A stretch of 29,717 bases of DNA, from contig DBFBLF010000082.1 of NCBI GenBank assembly GCA_048204295.1, forward strand, positions 1-29,717. The letters are read 5' to 3'. This DNA comes from Metaruminococcus_A sp900762715 (GTDB lineage: Bacteria > Bacillota > Clostridia > Oscillospirales > Ruminococcaceae). This document shows positions 22,972-29,586 of the stretch, piece after piece. The position numbers and the translations under genes are program-made. Under the pieces are notes generated by a model that had not been told where the DNA came from, made no database searches, and was given only the letters and a program-made list of their open reading frames with translations. How positions within the stretch are numbered: the stretch's first letter is position 1; every line of letters starts with the position of its first letter.

Positions 22972-23741
22972 TTAGCGTTCCCCCGCAGCGCATGATAATA
23001 CTCCCGCACCTCTGCAGTTCGCCCGCAGCACATCTTTCCCTCCGGGCAGACGCCGTCCACGCAGGGCGGGCCGGCGTGGGCAAACAGGGTGGGAGCGGCT
23101 TCCAACACCAGCTTTAGCATTTGATCCGCAAGCTCCTTAATTTCCCACTGAGCGCGGTTGCAGCAGCGGTGGGCAAAAAAGTTTAACAGGCTGCGTGCGT
23201 TGAAGGTGGCGATCATTTTGGTGTCGCAGGCGTTGGGCAGTACAAAACGGGCGTCTTCAATCGCCTTTTTCTCGGCGTTTCGCCTCGCCGTTTTTTCATC
23301 CTGCCCCTGTTTTAAAAACATATCATAATGTTTTTCCATCAACAGCGCCGTAAGCTTTTCATAAGCGGCAAGGCTGTCCTCCATCGCCTTCAAAAAAACT
23401 TCTTTTGCCCCCGGGCAAGCCTCAATTTCAGGAGGCGTTACAAATTCGAACTCTTTTTCACGGACATACCGCTGGCTCTGAACGCTGTAGGAGGCGATCC
23501 GGTGCCGGGTGATTTGGGCGAGGAGGGCGCGGGAAACGCCTTCGATTCCAAAAGTGAAGCTCGCGTGCTCAATTGGGCTTTCATGCCCGATTTCAGCGAG
23601 CATTCCTACAAAATCGGCGGCCTTTTCTTCGGTCAATCCGTCGTACAGGGTGTCAATCGTACTGGCGCTGTAGCAGAGCTTTGCCGCACAGGCAATGGTC
23701 TTTTCCGGTTCCGGGGTATGCGCAAGCAGCGTTACTTTCAT
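22968..23741 (-). CDS. thyX: FAD-dependent thymidylate synthase
   Basis: ThyX makes dTMP from dUMP with methylene-THF as carbon donor and FADH2 as reductant. The defining RHRX7S motif is at residues 79-89 (RHRIASYSVQS), followed by R91. The length of 257 aa is usual. The C-terminus has a cysteine-rich stretch (CVDGVCPEGKMCCG) of unknown function. The frame is open 16 codons further upstream, but AAGGAG stands 9 nt before the ATG at 23739-23741, so I start there. It is the first gene of an eight-gene operon running to 16810. I found no convincing promoter between the upstream hairpin and this gene. Confidence 0.96.
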   Translation of the reverse strand: MKVTLLAHTPEPEKTIACAAKLCYSASTIDTLYDGLTEEKAADFVGMLAEIGHESPIEHASFTFGIEGVSRALLAQITRHRIASYSVQSQRYVREKEFEFVTPPEIEACPGAKEVFLKAMEDSLAAYEKLTALLMEKHYDMFLKQGQDEKTARRNAEKKAIEDARFVLPNACDTKMIATFNARSLLNFFAHRCCNRAQWEIKELADQMLKLVLEAAPTLFAHAGPPCVDGVCPEGKMCCGRTAEVREYYHALRGNAK

Positions 23742-23786
23742 TGTTCCAACTCCTTTTTCAGCCTGTCCTTTTTGAGACCGCACAAG

Positions 23787-23811
23787 CACCGGGAGGGAAT
23801 TCCTCCCGGTG
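23787..23811 (-). terminator. Hairpin between the cysteine-rich gene and thyX
   Basis: A perfect 10-bp stem CACCGGGAGG/CCTCCCGGTG with a 5-nt centre. The minus-strand sequence after it, CUUGUGC, is not a U tract, so termination may be weak or factor-aided and thyX may be read through from upstream. Confidence 0.5.
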
Positions 23812-23834
23812 AAAGGCGTTTTATCCTATTTTTT

Positions 23835-24635
23835 TCAGCAGTCGCAATCGGGTTTGTCGTCATCACACATCCGCGGCGGGAAGAATTCATCCACCGGGAA
23901 TTTAATGCCGCGGAATACTTCGCACGGATCCTCTGTGTTGCAGCAACATTCTTTCTGCGGGATGCAGTAATCGTAAACCGGTACAAGAAGCTGTACCTTT
24001 CTCTGCAGGTTGACGATGGAGAACAACCCCAGGGTAACATAAACCGTTTTGGTCGGGGTCATAGTGCCAAAGTCGCCGTCGAACTGGGCCGCAATTGCCG
24101 AAGGGATGCTCACACAGGGCTCATAGCACATTTCGCTGCGGTCACAGAGCTTCACCGCAAGGAGAATTGGTTCAACCACTTGGATGCTCGCTGTCGGCAG
24201 GTTGTTGCCGCAGTAGTCAAGATGGTTTACAACCGTTGTGTCGGTAGAGAAGGTAGCGACGTTTCCTTCGCTCCCGTACAGAATAACCTTCTTCGTAAAG
24301 ACCGCAAGACCGGTCACCTCAGTCGGCGCACAGACCGGCGAGGTAAACGCCTCAACAACCACCTTGAAGAAGAAGGTGACATCCACCGAATAGAACCCCT
24401 TGTTAAATGCAACCGGCTCAACATCCATATAAACATTAAGTACCGATGCTTTCTTTCCTTTTACACTCATTGCCGCATCAATGACGCCCTGCGCACAGTC
24501 TGGGAAGTAGACCTGAAGGTCTTCAAAACAGTCTTTCGCGCTGCAGGAATCATAAATCCGGGCTGTTTCTATGCAGACAGCCTCTTTAAAGCCGTTATCA
24601 AAGCAGCCGTCCGGCATAATCTTATTTTCAGCCAT
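23835..24635 (-). CDS. Cysteine-rich protein of unknown function
   Basis: I do not recognise a named family. The 266-aa protein has 18 cysteines, spread along the chain but densest at the end (ECCCN, then CDDDKPDCDC as the last residues). It is rich in Val, Thr and aromatic residues with alternating hydrophobics, for example NVYMDVEPVAFNKGFYSVDV and KTVYVTLGLFSIV, so it is probably all-beta. There is no signal peptide or membrane helix. Similar cysteine-rich soluble beta proteins in Clostridia are often spore coat or other structural proteins. The upstream sequence contains a sigma-K-like element, which would fit mother-cell expression, but this is inference. AAGGAGG lies close before the ATG. 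It has its own intergenic spaces on both sides. Confidence 0.75.
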   Translation of the reverse strand: MAENKIMPDGCFDNGFKEAVCIETARIYDSCSAKDCFEDLQVYFPDCAQGVIDAAMSVKGKKASVLNVYMDVEPVAFNKGFYSVDVTFFFKVVVEAFTSPVCAPTEVTGLAVFTKKVILYGSEGNVATFSTDTTVVNHLDYCGNNLPTASIQVVEPILLAVKLCDRSEMCYEPCVSIPSAIAAQFDGDFGTMTPTKTVYVTLGLFSIVNLQRKVQLLVPVYDYCIPQKECCCNTEDPCEVFRGIKFPVDEFFPPRMCDDDKPDCDC

Positions 24636-24676
24636 AATAATCCTCCTTATGTCTTATTAAAGCAAACGCCTTATTA

Positions 24677-24705
24677 CATAATATGGAGAATCACCGGCTT
24701 GGTGA
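24677..24705 (-). promoter_or_regulatory. Possible sigma-K-like promoter of the cysteine-rich gene
   Basis: The minus strand reads AC, 16 nt, then CATATTATG, close to the mother-cell sigma-K pattern (AC, about 16-17 nt, CATANNNTA) with one mismatch at the last position. A vegetative -10 TATTAT overlaps the same bases, but no -35 is visible. Weak evidence. Confidence 0.25.
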
Positions 24706-24714
24706 ATAAAACAC

Positions 24715-27069
24715 TTAAACCTTTTTAAGTCTGGCGAAATTTGCCATTATTTTCTTGGTTCCAACCTTTTCAAATATAACCTCGACCAACATATCGTTCG
24801 CCATCGGCGTCATGGAGACAACCATGCCGTTGCCGAATACGCGGTGACTAACGGTATCCCCCACCTTGAAATCGATGGCTGACGGCTCCGCCTTGACCGC
24901 TCTGCCGACCGTTTCCACCGCAAAGCTGGAAGGGCGCTTGGGACGTGTCTGGTAGCTGTAGGAGCTCACTGTCATATCCTTGTAGTCAGTCAGGTCTTTC
25001 GGGATTTCATCTAAAAACCGGGAAGGGCGGTTGCGGGTGGTGGACCCAAACAACATTCTTGAGGCGGCGCCCAGCAAATAAAGCTGTTCCTTTGCCCGGG
25101 TGATGCCGACATAGGCAAGACGGCGCTCCTCCTCCAGTTCATCCGGAAAGTTCATGATATTCCGGGAGGGGAAAATCCCCTCCTCCATCCCAACGATGTA
25201 TACATACGGGAACTCCAGCCCCTTTGCTGAATGCATGGTCATCATCACGACTGCGTCATCCGACTGATTCAGGTTATCAAGATCGGTATAGAGGGCGACT
25301 TCCTCCAAAAAGCCCGCAAGGAAGCTTTCCTCATTTTCTTCCTCGTAGTTTCTCATATTACTTTTGAGCTCTTCAATATTTTCGATCCGCACTTCGCCCT
25401 CCGGGCCGTCCGCACGGAGCATGGCAAGATAGCCCGTTTTTTCAAGCAGTTCGTCCAGCAGGAATTCAAGGTCCTCCTGTTCCGCTGTAAATGCCAGGTC
25501 GCTGATCATCGTGGTAAACACCTTGAGCGGAGCAGCCTTCCGGGCAAGGGCAGGATAGGTGTCCGCCTCTTTCAGCACGTCGAAAAGGGGAACGCCCTCC
25601 CCTTCCGCAATCTGTTCCGCCGTCGCCACCGTCGATGCGCCGATACCGCGTTTGGGCTCGTTAATAATCCGCTTGAGCCGGACGCTGTCACTGGGGTTAT
25701 TGACCACATTCAGGTAGGCAAGGATATCTTTAATTTCCTTCCGTTCAAAGAACTTGTGCCCGCCAATAATCCGGTAGGGGATATTGCTGCGGATGAAATA
25801 CCGCTCCAAACTGTTTGACTGGGCGTTCATCCGGTAGAGGACCGCATGGTCGGAATACTTCCGGCCCTGCTTTACATTTTCCACCACGCTGGAAGCAACA
25901 AATTCCGCCTCGGCGCTTTCGTCACTCGTTCTGCGGACAATGATTTTTTCACCGTCCCCATTCTGGGTCCAGAGGTTTTTGCCTTTTCGTTCCCGGTTAT
26001 TTGCAATGACTGCGTTGGCCGCATCTAAAATATTCTGGGTGGAACGGTAATTCTGTTCCAGTCGGATAACCACGGCGTTTCTGAACTGTTTCTCAAAGCT
26101 TAAGATATTTTCAATCGTCGCGCCCCGAAACCGGTAAATACTCTGGTCGTCGTCGCCCACCACGCAGAGGTTCTGATGACTTTGGGCCAGCAGGCTTACC
26201 AGCCGGTACTGGGCGTGGTTGGTATCCTGGTATTCATCCACCAGAATATAGCGGAACCGGTTTTGATAGTATTCCAATACGTCATCATATGTATCCAGAA
26301 GGGTAACGGTGAGTACAATCAGATCGTCAAAATCGAGCGCGTTCGCCGCTCTAAGCCGTTCCTGGTAGCGCTGGTACAGCTTTCCAATTACCGACAGCCG
26401 GTAGTCATTCCCCGCCATCTGGATATAGTCCTTCGGGGAGAGCATTTTATCCTTACTGTGGCTGATCTCACTCAAAACTGCTTTAGGCGGAAACATCTTG
26501 TCGCTGACGCCCAGGTCCGCCATTGAGTCCTTCACAACCCGGATACTGTCGTCAGAATCATAGATTGTAAAATTACTGGTATATCCCAAACGATCAATAT
26601 TACGCCGCAGGATCCGCACGCAGACAGAGTGGAAGGTCCCGGCGTTGACCTCACCCCCGACCTCTGCGCCGAGCATGGCCGCAAGCCGCTCCTTGAGTTC
26701 GCCCGCTGCCTTATTGGTAAAAGTGATCGCCAGAATATTCCATGGCCTGGGAGGACGAACCGCCAGTATATCCCGGATAGCCTCCCTGTCCTCATCGCTC
26801 GGTTTTTCCGCATACCTTCTTAAAAAACCAATCTCCCGTTCACCGATATAGCCGGGGACAGTTTCATCCAAATAGGCGTTCCCATAGCTGAGCAGGTAGG
26901 CAATCCTGTTGACCAGCACCGTTGTTTTTCCACTTCCCGCGCCGGCTAAAATCAGCAGCGGCCCCTGGGTGGTAAAAACCGCTTTGCGCTGCATTTCGTT
27001 CATCCGCCCGAATTCACGTTCCAAAACGGCGCGTTTAAGCGCCATAAAATCCTTGCTGTAATCCGCCAT
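24715..27069 (-). CDS. pcrA: ATP-dependent DNA helicase PcrA (UvrD family)
   Basis: A superfamily 1A 3'-5' helicase of 784 aa, used in repair, replication restart and backing up RNA polymerase. Motifs are complete and in order: AGAGSGKTT (42-50), AITFTNKAA, FDDLI, VDEYQDTN, GDDDQSIYRFRGA, LEQNYRST, MTMHSAKGLEFPYV and YVGITRAKEQL. A C-terminal Tudor-like domain (KVGDTVSHRVFGNGMVV) probably contacts RNA polymerase. Compared with Geobacillus PcrA there is an extra segment of about 42 residues between motifs I and Ia (about 60-108), charged and helical in character. GAGGAT precedes the ATG. It is transcribed alone from an extended -10 promoter. Confidence 0.97.
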   Translation of the reverse strand: MADYSKDFMALKRAVLEREFGRMNEMQRKAVFTTQGPLLILAGAGSGKTTVLVNRIAYLLSYGNAYLDETVPGYIGEREIGFLRRYAEKPSDEDREAIRDILAVRPPRPWNILAITFTNKAAGELKERLAAMLGAEVGGEVNAGTFHSVCVRILRRNIDRLGYTSNFTIYDSDDSIRVVKDSMADLGVSDKMFPPKAVLSEISHSKDKMLSPKDYIQMAGNDYRLSVIGKLYQRYQERLRAANALDFDDLIVLTVTLLDTYDDVLEYYQNRFRYILVDEYQDTNHAQYRLVSLLAQSHQNLCVVGDDDQSIYRFRGATIENILSFEKQFRNAVVIRLEQNYRSTQNILDAANAVIANNRERKGKNLWTQNGDGEKIIVRRTSDESAEAEFVASSVVENVKQGRKYSDHAVLYRMNAQSNSLERYFIRSNIPYRIIGGHKFFERKEIKDILAYLNVVNNPSDSVRLKRIINEPKRGIGASTVATAEQIAEGEGVPLFDVLKEADTYPALARKAAPLKVFTTMISDLAFTAEQEDLEFLLDELLEKTGYLAMLRADGPEGEVRIENIEELKSNMRNYEEENEESFLAGFLEEVALYTDLDNLNQSDDAVVMMTMHSAKGLEFPYVYIVGMEEGIFPSRNIMNFPDELEEERRLAYVGITRAKEQLYLLGAASRMLFGSTTRNRPSRFLDEIPKDLTDYKDMTVSSYSYQTRPKRPSSFAVETVGRAVKAEPSAIDFKVGDTVSHRVFGNGMVVSMTPMANDMLVEVIFEKVGTKKIMANFARLKKV

Positions 27070-27133
27070 TCATCTATCCTCAATTTTTTGATTCCACCGC
27101 ATATCAAACGTTTTTCGACAGCGGTTATTCACT

Positions 27134-27142
27134 ATTATACCA
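27134..27142 (-). promoter_or_regulatory. pcrA promoter (extended -10)
   Basis: The minus strand shows TGGTATAAT, a perfect -10 with the TGn extension, about 65 nt before the pcrA ATG. No good -35 stands at 17 nt, which extended -10 promoters tolerate. Confidence 0.6.
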
Positions 27143-27204
27143 TAACGGGCAAATAAATTGTAGCACAATTACGGCATTCTTTTTGGTACCGGCAGACTTA
27201 GCTA

Positions 27205-27238
27205 AAAACAAAAACCGAAAGCCTGCGGCTTTCGGTTT
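27205..27238 (-). terminator. Terminator of the small unknown gene
   Basis: A 12-bp perfect stem AAACCGAAAGCC/complement (27212-27223 with 27227-27238) and a 3-nt loop. The minus-strand RNA continues UUGUUUUUAGC. It separates this gene from pcrA. Confidence 0.88.
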
Positions 27239-27245
27239 CATCAAT

Positions 27246-27485
27246 TTATTCTTTATTTTCCCTGAGTTTATGCACAATTAGTTCCTTTAGCTCATGTATA
27301 GTCTTTCCCTCTGCAGCCTTCCCGCCCAGCAGATAGGTAACCGTTTCTTCATAATCCTTTTCAGGAAAAAGATCGTCCGAAAGAAGCAGGATACGCTCCG
27401 CCTGCCTTTTATTAATACATACAAAGTGCAGATCGGATAAATATTCACAGCCCAATGCTCCCGCTAAATAATCCAAAAACGTCAT
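27246..27485 (-). CDS. Small protein of unknown function (79 aa)
   Basis: Not recognised. The protein is acidic and leucine-rich, probably helical, without signal or membrane segment: a hydrophobic start MTFLDYLAGALG, a middle with INKRQAERILLLSDDLFPE, and a charged helix HELKELIVHKLRENKE at the end. The gene is supported by context: an almost ideal promoter (TTGAAA, 17 nt, TAGAAT), an AGAGGG site 8 nt before the ATG, and a strong terminator right after the stop. It diverges from an Xre-family regulator gene 153 bp away, so the regulator may control it. The two could form a functional pair, but nothing shows a toxin or antitoxin fold. Confidence 0.72.
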   Translation of the reverse strand: MTFLDYLAGALGCEYLSDLHFVCINKRQAERILLLSDDLFPEKDYEETVTYLLGGKAAEGKTIHELKELIVHKLRENKE

Positions 27486-27531
27486 CGGATCATCCCTCTA
27501 CTCTCTTTCATGCCTCCTCAAGTTATTTTAC

Positions 27532-27560
27532 ATTCTACCACATCTTTCGGCATTTTTCAA
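27532..27560 (-). promoter_or_regulatory. Promoter of the 79-aa gene
   Basis: Minus-strand TTGAAA (27555-27560), 17 nt, TAGAAT (27532-27537). The start would be near 27525, giving a 40-nt leader that also contains an unused AGGAGG and an untested nine-codon frame ending in ATGA at the gene start. Confidence 0.78.
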
Positions 27561-27575
27561 CAGTAATTGCTTTAA

Positions 27576-27607
27576 TTAAAGTTGTTTGTGTCTTTATGTT
27601 TAAAGTT
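27576..27607 (+). promoter_or_regulatory. Direct repeats upstream of the Xre gene
   Basis: TTAAAGTT occurs at 27576-27583 and again at 27600-27607, 24 nt apart start to start, in the regulator's upstream region. They are possible operator sites; a clear sigma-A promoter for the regulator was not found. Confidence 0.3.
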
Positions 27608-27638
27608 ATTACTTATACACTAAAATTGGGTGATCGGG

Positions 27639-27989
27639 ATGAAAATTAATTACAGACTTATTGGTCAAAGGGTCAAGCAGAAACGCAAGACCTCACAAAA
27701 AACACAGGATAAACTGGCAGAAGCGCTTGGGGTTTCAGTGGGTTATATCAGCCAGGTTGAAAGAGGAGTAACCAAGATAAGTCTGGATACACTGGCTGAA
27801 ATTGCCACCATTTTGCAATGCGACGTCACTGAGCTGATTGTCGGTTCCGCACCCCGACAGGAAGAATATTTAACGCGTGAGCTAACAGCTGTCTATAAAA
27901 TGATGGACGCCCAGCAAAAAACGATGCTTCTCGACATCGCAAACATCATTGTACGGCGCGGATGCGACTCCCTGTCTCCTCCACGCTGA
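27639..27989 (+). CDS. Xre family transcriptional regulator (SinR-like)
   Basis: A 116-aa DNA-binding protein. Residues about 5-65 form a helix-turn-helix of the Xre/Cro type: IGQRVKQKRKTSQKTQDKLA, then the recognition part SVGYISQVERGVTKISLDTL. The short C-terminal part (ELTAVYKMMDAQQKTMLLDIANII) is an amphipathic helix region that probably forms the dimer. Such small proteins are usually repressors without a ligand domain. The ATG at 27639-27641 is preferred to a GTG three codons earlier, which has no ribosome binding site; GGGTGAT lies ahead of the ATG. It diverges from the 79-aa gene and converges on the GIY-YIG gene. Confidence 0.9.
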   Translation: MKINYRLIGQRVKQKRKTSQKTQDKLAEALGVSVGYISQVERGVTKISLDTLAEIATILQCDVTELIVGSAPRQEEYLTRELTAVYKMMDAQQKTMLLDIANIIVRRGCDSLSPPR

Positions 27990-27997
27990 AGTTTTTA

Positions 27998-28036
27998 CAA
28001 AAAAACACGGGTTTTTAAATGCTCGTGTCTTTTTTA
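27998..28036. terminator. Bidirectional terminator between xre and GIY-YIG genes
   Basis: A 7-bp stem including one G-U pair (28005-28011 with 28022-28028) and a 10-nt loop, with an A run before it and a T run after it. The short stem is helped by A-T pairing outside. Confidence 0.7.
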
Positions 28037-28081
28037 TTTTATCTATCTATTCGTTCAAGTTCAGATATCAGCACAAACCGC

Positions 28082-28342
28082 TTACCATAAAGGAAGCCCG
28101 GATTTTTGAATTAGTGCAATTTTCTGTGCACGGGTTAACTTTTTAAAGGCCGCTTCCCGTTTCATTGCCTCCTGTTTTGTTAAAAAGGCCTCATAATAAA
28201 CCAGGCTGACCGGCAGACGGGAACGCGTATATTTTGCACCCAGCCCGCTGTTGTGAGCGGCTGTACGGCGCTTCAAGTCGGTTGTATATCCGCTGTAAAT
28301 TGTGCCGTCAGCACAGCGGAGCATATAGGCGTAATGTTCCAT
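28082..28342 (-). CDS. GIY-YIG nuclease family protein (UPF0213/YazA type)
   Basis: A small GIY-YIG domain protein of 86 aa. The signature reads YAYMLRCADGTIYSGYT near the start, so the second element is YSG rather than YIG. RR in TTDLKRRTAAHN gives the conserved arginine, and KYTRSRLPVSLVYYE and the catalytic-region glutamate in REAAFKK follow. The family includes E. coli YhbQ and Bacillus YazA. Their biological role is uncertain, though nuclease activity on DNA has been reported for the group. The frame extends ten codons upstream, but the ATG at 28340-28342 fits the family start and has AAAGGA upstream. Confidence 0.92.
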   Translation of the reverse strand: MEHYAYMLRCADGTIYSGYTTDLKRRTAAHNSGLGAKYTRSRLPVSLVYYEAFLTKQEAMKREAAFKKLTRAQKIALIQKSGLPLW

Positions 28343-28405
28343 TTTATTTTCGTTCCTTTCTTCACAAATCACCCGGTCGAAACGGCCGTTGCCCTAATTA
28401 CTATT

Positions 28406-28437
28406 AAAAAGCCCCGGCCTTGTAGCCGGGGCTTTTT
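28406..28437 (-). terminator. oadB terminator
   Basis: A perfect 13-bp stem AAAAAGCCCCGGC/complement with a 6-nt loop. The minus-strand RNA ends GCUUUUUAAU. It lies 12 bp beyond the oadB stop. Confidence 0.92.
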
Positions 28438-28449
28438 ATAAAACATTTC

Positions 28450-29586
28450 TTATTTAAAGATACTGAGCAATACGCCCGCGGCAACCGCCGAACCGATAAC
28501 GCCGGCCACATTCGGACCCATTGCATGCATTAACAAGAAGTTTGTCGGGTTCGCCTGCTGCCCAACCTTCTGGGAAACACGAGCAGCCATCGGAACAGCC
28601 GAAACGCCTGCGGAACCGATCAGCGGGTTGACCTTGCCCTTTGTGAGGACATACATCAGGTCGCCGAAGAGGACGCCGCCCGCCGTACCAAAACTAAATG
28701 CAATTAAACCAAGAGCGATAATCGCGAGGGTCTCGGGGCTTAAGAAATTTTCACCCACCGCAGTCGCGCCAACGGATACCCCAAGGAAAATAGTAATAAT
28801 ATTCATCAGCTCGTTCTGAGCAGTCTTAACTAGACGCTCCACAACACCACTTTCACGCATCAGGTTGCCAAGCATCAGCATACCGACCAGCGGAGCCGCA
28901 TCCGGGACCAGCAAGGAAACAACCAGTGTAACAACAATCGGGAAAACAATTTTCTCGATTTTAGAAACCGGACGAAGCTGTTTCATAACGACCGAACGCT
29001 GTTTCTTGGTGGTGAGCAGTTTCATAATCGGCGGCTGGATAATCGGCACCAGCGCCATATAAGAATACGCAGCAACGGCAATTGAGCCTAAAAGGTGAGG
29101 AGCAAGCGTTTTGGTAACATAAATCGCTGTCGGGCCGTCAGCGCCGCCAATGATACCGATTGACGCCGCTTCAGCGCCGCCGAACGCAAAAACATCCGGA
29201 AAATAAGTACCAAGCGCCATCGCACCAATAAAAGTCAGGAAAATACCAAGCTGGGCCGCAGCGCCGAGCAGGAAGCTTTTCGGGTTCGCAATCAGCGGAC
29301 CGAAGTCTGTCATACAGCCGATGCCGAGGAAAATAAGCGGTGGATAAATGCCGAGCTTAACGCCAAGGTAAAGCATATCAAGCAAACCACCTTTTTGCAA
29401 AACAGCGCCGTAGTCAACAGTGACCCCCGCGAACAACTCAGGGTGGTACAGTCCACTCATAGGGAGATTAGCTAAGAACATACCAAACGCAATTGGCAAA
29501 AGAAGTAAAGGTTCAAATTTCTTGGCGATTGCGAGATAAAGCAAAACAAAGGATACAAGAATCATAACGCCCTGCTGCCAGGTCAT
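28450..29586 (-). CDS. Sodium ion-translocating decarboxylase beta subunit (probably 5'-truncated)
   Basis: The membrane subunit of a biotin-dependent decarboxylase (OadB, GcdB or MmdB type) that exports Na+ as it releases CO2 from carboxybiotin. 378 aa are visible with about nine to eleven hydrophobic segments. The ion-path motif GIIGGADGPTAIY carries D150, equivalent to the essential Asp203 of Klebsiella OadB. LMLGNLMRESGVVERL and NPLIGSAGVSAVPMAARVS are also conserved. Alpha, gamma and biotin-carrier genes are not present, so the acid substrate is open. The first ATG (29584-29586) has no good ribosome binding site. The frame continues upstream as NSSGFTA, as expected for a longer N-terminus, until the inverted repeat at 29607 breaks it. 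The real start is probably missing. Confidence 0.92.
   Translation of the reverse strand: MTWQQGVMILVSFVLLYLAIAKKFEPLLLLPIAFGMFLANLPMSGLYHPELFAGVTVDYGAVLQKGGLLDMLYLGVKLGIYPPLIFLGIGCMTDFGPLIANPKSFLLGAAAQLGIFLTFIGAMALGTYFPDVFAFGGAEAASIGIIGGADGPTAIYVTKTLAPHLLGSIAVAAYSYMALVPIIQPPIMKLLTTKKQRSVVMKQLRPVSKIEKIVFPIVVTLVVSLLVPDAAPLVGMLMLGNLMRESGVVERLVKTAQNELMNIITIFLGVSVGATAVGENFLSPETLAIIALGLIAFSFGTAGGVLFGDLMYVLTKGKVNPLIGSAGVSAVPMAARVSQKVGQQANPTNFLLMHAMGPNVAGVIGSAVAAGVLLSIFK

Noticed and set aside
23328..24728. Long plus-strand open frame (466 codons) opposite thyX and the cysteine-rich gene
   Set aside because: It crosses two well-supported minus-strand genes and their intergenic hairpin, has no ribosome binding site, and its translation is rich in Arg, His and Phe without any family pattern.
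27485..27511. Nine-codon upstream frame ending in ATGA at the 79-aa gene start, as a leader peptide
   Set aside because: The AGGAGG is only one base from its ATG, too close for normal initiation, and the codons show no regulatory run.
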